Under the pieces are notes generated by a model that did not search any database, was not told where the DNA came from, and saw nothing but the letters and a program-made list of their open reading frames with translations. This document shows positions 52,030 to 59,326 of a DNA stretch of 64,000 bases, in pieces. Within the stretch, counting starts at the first letter, position 1. Each line of letters begins with the position of its first letter. Both the position numbers and the translations under genes were made by a program. This stretch comes from DATFVA01 sp963800255 (GTDB lineage: Bacteria > Bacteroidota > Ignavibacteria > Ignavibacteriales > Ignavibacteriaceae), in contig CAWDAK010000027.1 of the NCBI GenBank assembly GCA_963800255.1, positions 1 to 64,000 of the forward strand, read 5' to 3'.

Positions 52030-52809
52030 TTGAAAATATCATCAGGAGATGTTGAGGAATTCAACGATCAATTGTTTTCAAATGATTTATTATCTTTGTT
52101 AAAACTAAATTTTCAGATGCTACAAGAATTACCCGACATAAATATGCTCAGGGAAATCCCTATGTTTTCCGAACTAACTGAAGACCAGCTGAAAGAGGTT
52201 ACTTCGGCGAGTTCACGTGTTTCAGTTAAAAAGCACCAGATGCTGTTTATGGAAGGCGAGCAGTACCGGGGATTTTACATCCTTAACGAAGGGGGGATTA
52301 AAGTATTCAGATTGTCTAAAGACGGAAGAGAAACTATAATACATCTTGTTGGTCCGGGTCAGGCTTTTGCGGATATTCCGCTGTTTGAAGGTACTGCTTA
52401 TCCTGTTTCAGCCGAAGCACTGGAAGATTCCGAGCTGCTTTTTTTTAATTCATTAAATTTTATTAGTCTTATCGAAAGAAATCCCAGGATAAGCTTTCAA
52501 ATGCTGGCCGGATTCGCAAAAAGAATGAAAGCCCTCACACATAAGATAGAGGAACTTTCATCAAAAGAGGTTATCTCCAGGCTGGCAAAATACCTGGTGC
52601 AGGAAATCAAATCAAGCAGATCAGAGAATCTTCCTGAACCAGTCATTAAGCTTACCATTTCGAGGAATGCCATCGCCGGTTATCTTGGTACAATTACCGA
52701 AACCCTCAGCAGAACCCTCAAAAAGCTTCAGGATGATGAAATTATTAAGGTGCAGGGGAAAAAGATATTCATAAGAAATCTTAAAAAATTGAAAGAATTA
52801 TCCTCATAA
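52030..52809 (+). CDS. Crp/Fnr-family transcriptional regulator
   Basis: 259 aa with a cyclic-nucleotide-binding-like sensor domain (about 42-150; MLREIPMFSELTEDQLKEVT, GGIKVFRLSKDGRETIIHLV) and a C-terminal HTH (SRNAIAGYLGTITETLSRTL). There is no N-terminal Cys cluster, so it is not an Fnr-type iron-sulfur sensor; it looks more like Dnr/Nnr regulators that respond to NO. The TTG at 52030 has a distant GGTGAG; internal ATGs at 52117 or 52144 remain possible. It lies 105 bp upstream of the nitric oxide reductase operon, which has a matching box. Confidence 0.9.
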   Translation: MKISSGDVEEFNDQLFSNDLLSLLKLNFQMLQELPDINMLREIPMFSELTEDQLKEVTSASSRVSVKKHQMLFMEGEQYRGFYILNEGGIKVFRLSKDGRETIIHLVGPGQAFADIPLFEGTAYPVSAEALEDSELLFFNSLNFISLIERNPRISFQMLAGFAKRMKALTHKIEELSSKEVISRLAKYLVQEIKSSRSENLPEPVIKLTISRNAIAGYLGTITETLSRTLKKLQDDEIIKVQGKKIFIRNLKKLKELSS

Positions 52810-52834
52810 ACACCCATCCTAAATCTTTCTAAAT

Positions 52835-52848
52835 CTGACTTAAGTCAA
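52835..52848 (+). promoter_or_regulatory. FNR/NNR-like box upstream of the NO reductase operon
   Basis: CTGACTTAAGTCAA contains a perfect 12-bp palindrome (52836-52847) and matches TTGAC-N4-GTCAA sites of the Crp/Fnr superfamily. It lies 66 bp before the DUF2249 gene. A class II position at -41.5 would place transcription start near 52883, with TAAGTT (52871-52876) as a possible -10. Confidence 0.7.
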
Positions 52849-52914
52849 GGAATTCCTTCCCCATACACTGTAAGTTATCAACTAATATTTTCGAAATTTA
52901 TCGGGAGTACGGAT

Positions 52915-53151
52915 ATGGAAAATAATATGATGACGCTTGATGTCAGACCAATCATCCCAAGAGAAAAGCATTCCTCGATTTATTCGGCTTTTGATTCTTT
53001 ATCAAAAGGCCAAACGCTTCATCTAATAAATGATCATGATCCCAAACCTCTCTTTTATGAGATGTCAGCCGAGAGAAGCGGACAGTTTTCCTGGGAATAT
53101 TTAGAATCGGGACCCGAAGTATGGGAAGTTAATATTAAAAAACTTGTCTGA
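52915..53151 (+). CDS. DUF2249 domain protein
   Basis: 78 aa, a single DUF2249 domain (LDVRPIIPREKHSSIYSAFD, FYEMSAERSGQFSWEYLESG). These small proteins often sit in denitrification and NO-detoxification operons and resemble SirA/TusA-like folds. It has a GGGAG ribosome site. It is the first gene of the operon behind the FNR-like box and is followed within 10 bp by a heme-copper-oxidase-like membrane protein and then qNOR. The role is unproven; a chaperone or regulator of NO response is plausible. Confidence 0.88.
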   Translation: MENNMMTLDVRPIIPREKHSSIYSAFDSLSKGQTLHLINDHDPKPLFYEMSAERSGQFSWEYLESGPEVWEVNIKKLV

Positions 53152-53161
53152 GTAACTGGTT

Positions 53162-53617
53162 ATGTTCACTACAGTAAGATACTTCATCAAGACAAGCGTG
53201 ATTTTTCTTATAACAGGTATCCTTACAGGCGTTTATATGTCACTGGCGCAGAATGTTTTCCATACCGGTTATGGTGTTCAACTGCAGTCAGCCCACACTC
53301 ATATTATCCTGGTTGGTTCGGTAATGATGATGATTATGGGTGTTGCGTTGTGGTTCTTCCCGAAGGCACAGAAGGAAGATACCAAATATGACCCTGACAA
53401 GATACGGGTATCCTATTGGTTAATGGCTGCTTCAACTGCGCTACGATTTATATTCCAGGTGATTGCAGCCTTTATTTTTGCAGAATGGACGGGCTGGCTG
53501 ATTACAATTTTTTCAACTTTCCAGGTAGCTGCAATTCTTTATTTCTTCTATGCCATCTGGGGAAGGATACGGCCTGTTGGAAGTCACTTAAGAGAAGCCA
53601 AAGGAGAAAAATTTTGA
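53162..53617 (+). CDS. Heme-copper-oxidase-subunit-I-like small membrane protein
   Basis: 151 aa with four predicted membrane helices. The segment QLQSAHTHIILVGSVMMMIM resembles helix II of heme-copper oxidases, including His in AHTH, but the protein is far too short to be a complete catalytic subunit. Such truncated subunit-I-like proteins are recurrent partners of qNOR in Bacteroidota. It lies between DUF2249 and norB and its C-terminus is basic. It may help heme insertion or assembly (inference). Confidence 0.82.
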   Translation: MFTTVRYFIKTSVIFLITGILTGVYMSLAQNVFHTGYGVQLQSAHTHIILVGSVMMMIMGVALWFFPKAQKEDTKYDPDKIRVSYWLMAASTALRFIFQVIAAFIFAEWTGWLITIFSTFQVAAILYFFYAIWGRIRPVGSHLREAKGEKF

Positions 53618-53691
53618 ATCTGTTTAATGAAGTTTTAATTAATGTTATAACCCCAAGAGCGAAAAAAGGAATCTTAAGAAATTTTCTTTAA
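53614..53691 (+). CDS. Possible 25-aa micro-ORF before norB
   Basis: A TTG at 53614 that overlaps the preceding stop (TTTTGA) is followed by a 25-codon frame (MNLFNEVLINVITPRAKKGI...). AAGGAG lies eight bases upstream. It ends 23 bp before norB. It could be a translational coupling device or a real micropeptide; support is weak. Confidence 0.25.
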   Translation: MNLFNEVLINVITPRAKKGILRNFL

Positions 53692-53714
53692 TGCAATAAT
53701 TTACAGGAAGTCAT

Positions 53715-56009
53715 ATGAATTATAAAAAACTATGGATCGGATTAGGACTCGTCATGGTTCTCTCATTCGCTGTACTCGGATATTTCGGGACGGAGATTTA
53801 TCGTAAAGCTCCCCCGATCCCGGAAAAAGTTGTTACAGCCGGGGGTGAGGTGATTTATACGAAGGATGATATTCAGAATGGTCAGAATGTCTGGCAGTCG
53901 ATGGGCGGACAGGAAATGGGTACGGTCTGGGGACATGGTGCTTATATTGCTCCTGACTGGACAGCCGACTGGATACACCGGGAGGCTGTATGGATCCTGA
54001 ATGACAGGGCTCAGAAAAAATACGGAAAAAAGTATGATGATCTTGATCCTTCCTACCAGGCAGAATTAAAAGAGGGAATGAAGAATGAATTAAGAAAAAA
54101 CACTTATGACAAAGCGTCAGGTACAATCACTATTTCTTCAGAAAGAGCAGAAGCTGTTCAATTCGTAGGTAAACATTATACCTCCCTGTTTTCGGGTGAT
54201 CCGGCACTTGATCGCCTGAGAGAAATTTATGCTATTCCTAAAAATGCTGTTAAAGATCCACAGAGACTGGCAGAATTGAATGCATTTTTCTGGTGGGCTT
54301 CATGGGCATGCATAACAAATCGTCCCGGCTCCGACGTAACTTACACCAGCAACTGGCCGGCCGATGAACTTGTCGGTAATAAACCGGCAGGAATGGTGGT
54401 AGTATGGTCTGTTATTAGTTTTGTTCTGCTTCTTGGCGGTATCGGAGCGCTTGCCTGGTATTACGCTGCTTCAAAGAGAAAGCAGGAGGAAGAACATCAT
54501 GAGGCACCGGAATGGGATCCCCTACTTGCACTGCAGCCTACTCCTTCTATGAAAGCAACCTTAAAGTATTTCTGGGTCGTTGGTGCACTGGTGGTTGCAC
54601 AGGTTCTCTTCGGTGCTATTACTGCACACTACGGAGTTGAGGGCGCCGGGTTCTATGGTATTAAAATATCTGAAATTATTCCTTATTCATTAACAAGAAC
54701 CTGGCATCAGCAGCTTGGAATTTTCTGGATAGCAACAGCCTGGCTGGCAACTGGTATTTTTATTGCTCCGGCCGTGTCAGGGCACGAGCCCAAATATCAG
54801 CGCGGATTAGTCAACTTTTTATTTATAGCATTAATAATAATTGTTGGCGGTTCGATGGCTGGTGAGTACCTTGGCGTTCACCAGATGCTGAGCTTCAAAA
54901 CAAACTTCTGGTTCGGGCACCAGGGGTATGAATACGTTGACCTTGGCAGATTCTGGCAGTCATTTTTATTAGTGGGTTTGTTTCTCTGGTTATTCATAAT
55001 GATCCGTGCAATGAGACCAGCATTTAAGAAGAAAGACGAGAACAAACACCTGCTTGGGCTCTTCCTTATTTCGAGTATTGCTATAGCAGTCTTTTATGCT
55101 GCAGGATTAATGTGGGGACAGCATACCAATCTTGCAATAGCAGAATACTGGAGATGGTGGGTAGTACATCTTTGGGTTGAAGGTTTCTTCGAAGTTTTTG
55201 CAACTGTTGCTATAGCTTTCCTCTTCACAAGGATGGGACTACTTGGTGTAAGATCTGCTACAACAGCAGTACTTTTCTCAACTTCAATCTTCCTTTCAGG
55301 CGGAATAATCGGAACGTTCCATCACCTGTACTTCACAGGGACACCGACATCAGTGATGGCTCTTGGTGCAACGTTCAGCGCATTGGAAGTAGTACCGCTT
55401 GTTCTTATAGGATTTGAAGCATACGAAAACCTTACCCTCAGCCGTGCCCGTAAATGGGTGGCTTCATATAAATGGCCTATCTATTTCTTTATTGCCGTGG
55501 CATTCTGGAACCTGGTAGGTGCAGGCTTATTCGGTTTTCTTATAAATCCCCCGATTGCACTCTATTATATGCAGGGATTGGAAACTACTCCTGTTCATGG
55601 TCATGCAGCCTTGTTCGGTGTTTATGGAATGCTGGGACTGGGATTCATGCTTTTCTGTCTCCGCGGACTTACCCAGCGCTTTGTCTGGAAGACTAAAATA
55701 ATCGGACTTTCATTCTGGACGATTAACATCGGACTTGCCTTAATGATCCTTATAAGCATTCTACCGGTAGGATTAATGCAGACATGGGCGAGCGTTGAAA
55801 AAGGGTACTGGTATGCACGTTCAGCTGAATTTAACCAGACCCCCGTTGTTGAAACACTCAGATGGCTGAGAGTAATAGGTGATACCATCTTTGCGTTCGG
55901 TATCCTTGTTATGGGCTATTTTGTTGTGGGATTGAAAACAGGATGGTCAATCACCAAAGAAAGAGATATAGTAGGTGATGAATTTCCCGAGGCAGCAAAA
56001 GAAAGCTGA
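53715..56009 (+). CDS. norB: Quinol-dependent nitric oxide reductase (qNOR/NorZ)
   Basis: 764 aa, the usual length for single-subunit qNOR. The N-terminal extension (about 1-220) includes a membrane helix and the haem-less NorC-like domain with GGQEMGTVWGHGAYIAPDWT. The NorB-like catalytic part has 12 helices with conserved motifs: RTWHQQLGIFWIATAWL, WRWWVVHLWVEGFFEVFATV and GIIGTFHHLYFTGTP, which supply the haem and FeB histidines and the glutamates of qNOR. It reduces 2 NO to N2O with electrons from quinol in the inner membrane. It is preceded by DUF2249 and the HCO-like protein and followed by a terminator. Confidence 0.95.
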   Translation: MNYKKLWIGLGLVMVLSFAVLGYFGTEIYRKAPPIPEKVVTAGGEVIYTKDDIQNGQNVWQSMGGQEMGTVWGHGAYIAPDWTADWIHREAVWILNDRAQKKYGKKYDDLDPSYQAELKEGMKNELRKNTYDKASGTITISSERAEAVQFVGKHYTSLFSGDPALDRLREIYAIPKNAVKDPQRLAELNAFFWWASWACITNRPGSDVTYTSNWPADELVGNKPAGMVVVWSVISFVLLLGGIGALAWYYAASKRKQEEEHHEAPEWDPLLALQPTPSMKATLKYFWVVGALVVAQVLFGAITAHYGVEGAGFYGIKISEIIPYSLTRTWHQQLGIFWIATAWLATGIFIAPAVSGHEPKYQRGLVNFLFIALIIIVGGSMAGEYLGVHQMLSFKTNFWFGHQGYEYVDLGRFWQSFLLVGLFLWLFIMIRAMRPAFKKKDENKHLLGLFLISSIAIAVFYAAGLMWGQHTNLAIAEYWRWWVVHLWVEGFFEVFATVAIAFLFTRMGLLGVRSATTAVLFSTSIFLSGGIIGTFHHLYFTGTPTSVMALGATFSALEVVPLVLIGFEAYENLTLSRARKWVASYKWPIYFFIAVAFWNLVGAGLFGFLINPPIALYYMQGLETTPVHGHAALFGVYGMLGLGFMLFCLRGLTQRFVWKTKIIGLSFWTINIGLALMILISILPVGLMQTWASVEKGYWYARSAEFNQTPVVETLRWLRVIGDTIFAFGILVMGYFVVGLKTGWSITKERDIVGDEFPEAAKES

Positions 56010-56030
56010 TTAAAAAAGACCTTTCAAACC

Positions 56031-56070
56031 GGCATCCTTAATCGTTTAATATGGTCAGGGATGCCTTTTT
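56031..56070 (+). terminator. Intrinsic terminator after norB
   Basis: Stem GGCATCC (56031-56037) with GGATGCC (56059-56065), a 21-nt loop, then TTTTT. It lies 21 bp past the norB stop. Confidence 0.75.
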
Positions 56071-56148
56071 AATTTAATGAGCGGTGATATAGGGGAAAAT
56101 GTTTCGCGCCTCCTCACCACAATAGGGTTCGTATGGCACCCTGAGATA

Positions 56149-56913
56149 TCATCCTTTATTTAATAGCCTCAGAACTTCCGTATGAATTTTTGGAGAAGAA
56201 GCAATAATGCTCGTTCCTGCAGCAGGATCATTTCCATTCATATCTGTAATAATACCACCCGCTCCTTTGATTACAGGAATAAGAGCCATAGTATCCCATA
56301 CAGACATAATTGGATCTATCATAATGTCGGCAAACCCCGATGCAATAAGATAGTATCCATAGCAATCGCCCCATCCGCGCATGATTTTAACCCTGGATGC
56401 AAGCTGCTTCAAACCCTGTTCTGATTCATTCAGGTATGACTTAAGATCAGTTATTAGTAATACAGCATCGTTTATACTTCGGCATTCTCTTACCCTCACA
56501 GTTTTATCATTGAGAGTTGTATTAGTACCATCACCAATCAAAAGTTCATTAAGAACAGGCAGATTTATGGCTCCCAGGATAGGAGTACCGTTCTGAAGCA
56601 GTGCTATGAGCGTTCCAAACAGGGGGGTGCCGCTTATAAAACTTTTCGTCCCGTCAATAGGATCCAATACCCACTTATATTCGGCGCCGGGATTAACTTC
56701 ACCGAATTCCTCTCCGAGTATACCGTGTCCGGGAAATTCTCTGAAAATTGACTCCCGTAGAAATTCTTCTGATTTTTTGTCGGCAATTGTAACTGGTGAG
56801 TTATCCGATTTTGTCTCAATGGCAACAGGAGTACGGTAATATTGCCTGATTATGCTGCCCGATTCCCGGGTTAAATACTTAATAAATGAAATCAATTCCT
56901 GAGTTGAATGCAT
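56149..56913 (-). CDS. Inositol-monophosphatase-family phosphatase (HisN-like)
   Basis: 254 aa. The metal-binding motifs of the IMPase fold are present: GEEFGEV (E at about 68), WVLDPIDGTKSFISGTP (about 81-97) and VWDTMALIPVIKGAGGIITD (about 207-226). The sequence is close to the histidinol-phosphatase (HisN) subgroup, which removes phosphate from L-histidinol phosphate, but no other his genes lie nearby. It is alone on the minus strand, convergent with norB. Mg-dependent and cytoplasmic. Confidence 0.88.
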   Translation of the reverse strand: MHSTQELISFIKYLTRESGSIIRQYYRTPVAIETKSDNSPVTIADKKSEEFLRESIFREFPGHGILGEEFGEVNPGAEYKWVLDPIDGTKSFISGTPLFGTLIALLQNGTPILGAINLPVLNELLIGDGTNTTLNDKTVRVRECRSINDAVLLITDLKSYLNESEQGLKQLASRVKIMRGWGDCYGYYLIASGFADIMIDPIMSVWDTMALIPVIKGAGGIITDMNGNDPAAGTSIIASSPKIHTEVLRLLNKG

Positions 56914-57008
56914 AAGTTAGCCTATTTTTTCTGCTAAAATATAAAACAGCGATTTAACCTGAAAACCGAAGAATGAAGTAACAACCCAGGATTACCCTGG
57001 TATTTAAA

Positions 57009-57063
57009 GCGTATTCACTGCGTATTGGGAGCGTTTTCACTGCGTATTCACTATGTATTTAGG
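57009..57063. repeat. Five 11-bp tandem repeats
   Basis: Units start at 57009, 57020, 57031, 57042 and 57053, with consensus GCGTATTCACT and one to six changes per unit. The 11-bp spacing is close to one helical turn, so all copies face the same side of DNA. They lie about 205 bp before the LacI start. This may be a cluster of regulator sites or a minisatellite. Confidence 0.75.
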
Positions 57064-57213
57064 ATGGGAGAGGAGGGTTAGCATGGAATTCTATGGGCTC
57101 ATCACTAAAAATGATGAGAGTTCATTTTTCCGGATGAAAAATCAGGGTATTAAAAAATCAGAGGTGATAGAGTGACCGATGTTGTATGGCACGGCGAAAA
57201 TTAATACTGAGTC

Positions 57214-57242
57214 TTGACTTACTAGGTTAAATAAGGTAATTT
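57214..57242 (+). promoter_or_regulatory. Putative sigma-70-type promoter of the LacI gene
   Basis: TTGACT (57214-57219) and TAATTT (57237-57242) are separated by 17 bp. Transcription would begin near 57249, inside the downstream 24-bp palindrome, giving a leader of about 19 nt. Confidence 0.55.
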
Positions 57243-57264
57243 CTGGTTAAACGTTTAACCAGAA
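57241..57264. promoter_or_regulatory. LacI-family operator (24-bp perfect palindrome)
   Basis: A fully self-complementary 24-bp site with half-site TTCTGGTTAAAC and a central CG, the hallmark of LacI/PurR-type operators. It overlaps the -10 and transcription start and ends three bases before the LacI ATG, so it should autorepress the regulator and may govern the co-directional sugar genes. Confidence 0.8.
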
Positions 57265-57267
57265 TAA

Positions 57268-58215
57268 ATGAAACCAACCATAAAAGACATTGCGAAAAAA
57301 GCAGGTGTTTCAATTGCTACGGTTTCATATGTCATAAATAACACAAAAACAATTTCTCCTGAGACTAAAGAAAGAGTTCAAAAGACTATAAAGGCACTCC
57401 GCTACCAGCCCTCAAAATCAGCCAGAAGTCTTGTTACCGGAAAAACCGGCAACATCGGGTTTATCCTTACCGATGATCATTTTCTCAGAACCGAACCTTT
57501 CTACACAAAGATATTTCTCGGGTCAGAATTCGAGGCAAGGATTGAAGGTTATTACATACTGCTCACATCAGTGAAAAAGGATTTTGATAAAAAAGACAAC
57601 CTGCCCCGCTTTGTGCTTAATAAAAGCGTTGACGGAATTATTATAGCCGGAAAAATACCTCACACTCTGATAGACAGGTTATCTGCCTATAAAATCCCGA
57701 CAGTCTTTGTTGATTATATTCCTCCACATAACGGGTATCCACTGGTATTGATCGATAATATTGACGGCGGTTTACAGGCAACCAATCACCTGATTCAGTT
57801 AGGCCATAAAAATATAGCTTATGTTTCAAGCGATATAGATCATCCGAGTTTTGCGGACAGGTTAAACGGTTACAAACAAGCGCTCGAGCATGCGGGAATA
57901 CCCATCAGAACAAATCTCATCTACACTAAATCTGTATATGAAGGAAGACAGGCAGGCATTGACCTGGCTGCACAATTGTTCGCAAAAAATAAAGATGCCA
58001 CTGCCGTTCTTGCAGGTAATGATGCCCTGGCTATAGGGGTGATGCATTACCTTAAAACTAATGGCTACAGGGTTCCCGAAGATGTTTCAGTAATTGGATT
58101 CGATGGAATAGAAGCGGACCTTTTACTTGATCCTCCTTTGTCCACTATCAGTGTTCCGAAAATAGAGCTAGGAGTGGAAGCACTCAAATTATTAGCAAAT
58201 ACTTTAAAAGAATAA
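57268..58215 (+). CDS. LacI-family transcriptional regulator
   Basis: 315 aa. The N-terminal HTH (TIKDIAKKAGVSIATVSYVI, residues 3-22) and hinge helix (SARSLVTGKT) precede a periplasmic-binding-protein-like sugar domain (about 60-315; VDGIIIAGKI, VLIDNIDGGLQATNHL, VLAGNDALAIGVMHYL, DVSVIGFDGIEADLLLDPPL). It is slightly shorter than the usual 330-340 aa at the C-terminus. It is autoregulated by the palindrome before its start. It precedes a zinc alcohol dehydrogenase, a surface protein and a TonB receptor, so it probably senses a sugar or sugar phosphate. Confidence 0.93.
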   Translation: MKPTIKDIAKKAGVSIATVSYVINNTKTISPETKERVQKTIKALRYQPSKSARSLVTGKTGNIGFILTDDHFLRTEPFYTKIFLGSEFEARIEGYYILLTSVKKDFDKKDNLPRFVLNKSVDGIIIAGKIPHTLIDRLSAYKIPTVFVDYIPPHNGYPLVLIDNIDGGLQATNHLIQLGHKNIAYVSSDIDHPSFADRLNGYKQALEHAGIPIRTNLIYTKSVYEGRQAGIDLAAQLFAKNKDATAVLAGNDALAIGVMHYLKTNGYRVPEDVSVIGFDGIEADLLLDPPLSTISVPKIELGVEALKLLANTLKE

Positions 58216-58300
58216 AAAATCTTTACCCAAAAAAGTAGTAGTTCCTGTTGAGTTAACTATCAGAAAATCTACTTCATTCTGCAACAATTCATGAGATGAT

Positions 58301-59311
58301 ATGCTGGCTGCCTTATTTACCGGCAATAAAAATATTGTCGTAGGTGATTATTCACTCCCTGAACTTCAAAAAAACGAGCTGCTGATTAAAGTAGCCTGCT
58401 GCGGTGTATGCGGCACTGACAGGCACATCTATGAAGGAAAAGCTCCCTCAAGTATTCCCGTGATACTTGGTCACGAACTCAGCGGAATAATTGCAGACTG
58501 CGGCGACAATGATCCAGGTTTCAGAATCGGCAGCCGGGTAGCAGTGAATCCTAATATCCATTGCGGATATTGTGACTACTGTAAAAGAGGAAAAGTACAC
58601 TTTTGTGAAAATCACAAGGCTCTGGGAGTTACGTTAAACGGCGGGTTTGCAGAATACACTATCGTTCCTAAAACCCAGGCATATCTGCTTCCTGATGATT
58701 TCGATCTTTCCATAGCTTCTTTTGCTGAACCTCTTTCCTGTTGTCTAAGGGGAATACAGCACGCCGATATAAAACCTGGAAATAAGGTAGTTATTATTGG
58801 CGGAGGAACGATCGGTTTGTTGATGGTTCAGCTTGCTAAAAATGCAGGTGCGTCTAATATAACACTTGTAGAACCTGATCCTTTAAAACGCATCACGGGG
58901 AAAGAACTGGGCGCTGATTTTACTTTCGATCCTTCCGAACCGGATCTTGGTTTGAAGATAAAAGAGAATCTGCCGTCGCAGACAGATGTAATTATAGAAT
59001 GTGTAGGAAAGAGTGAAACAGTAGAGCATGCAGTTCAGCTGGCAGGGAGAGGTACTAAGATAGTTATATTCGGTCTGGCACCTTCAGATCACAATGTCAC
59101 ACTCAACCTGCAGTACTTATTCAGAAATGAACTTATGATTTTAAATTCCTATCTGAATCCTTTTACCTTTGCCCCCGCTATTGACCTGCTTGTTGCAGGG
59201 AGGGTAAATGTCCGGAAACTTATATCGGGTAGAATAGCATTAAATGATATCAATAGCATTTTTCACAATAGTTCGAACAGCAGTATTAAACAACAAATAA
59301 TTAATAATTAA
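58301..59311 (+). CDS. Zinc-dependent medium-chain alcohol/sugar dehydrogenase
   Basis: 336 aa. Catalytic-zinc residues are in CCGVCGTDRHIYEG and LGHELSG (GHE motif), the structural-zinc Cys tetrad is in HCGYCDYCKRGKVHFC, and the Rossmann motif is VVIIGGGTIGLLMVQLAK. The family covers sorbitol, threonine and galactitol dehydrogenases. Its place between a LacI regulator and carbohydrate surface proteins suggests oxidation of a polyol or a sugar phosphate, but the substrate is not determined. It starts 86 bp after the LacI gene. Confidence 0.9.
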   Translation: MLAALFTGNKNIVVGDYSLPELQKNELLIKVACCGVCGTDRHIYEGKAPSSIPVILGHELSGIIADCGDNDPGFRIGSRVAVNPNIHCGYCDYCKRGKVHFCENHKALGVTLNGGFAEYTIVPKTQAYLLPDDFDLSIASFAEPLSCCLRGIQHADIKPGNKVVIIGGGTIGLLMVQLAKNAGASNITLVEPDPLKRITGKELGADFTFDPSEPDLGLKIKENLPSQTDVIIECVGKSETVEHAVQLAGRGTKIVIFGLAPSDHNVTLNLQYLFRNELMILNSYLNPFTFAPAIDLLVAGRVNVRKLISGRIALNDINSIFHNSSNSSIKQQIINN

Positions 59312-59326
59312 TTCGCCGGAGGTGTT

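Larger units (their letters stand above)
56914..57267. other. Intergenic region upstream of the LacI gene
   Basis: 354 bp. It contains five 11-bp tandem repeats (57009-57063), a small CTCATCA/TGATGAG hairpin near 57100 and the promoter plus operator of the LacI gene at 57214-57264. No gene seen. Confidence 0.6.
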
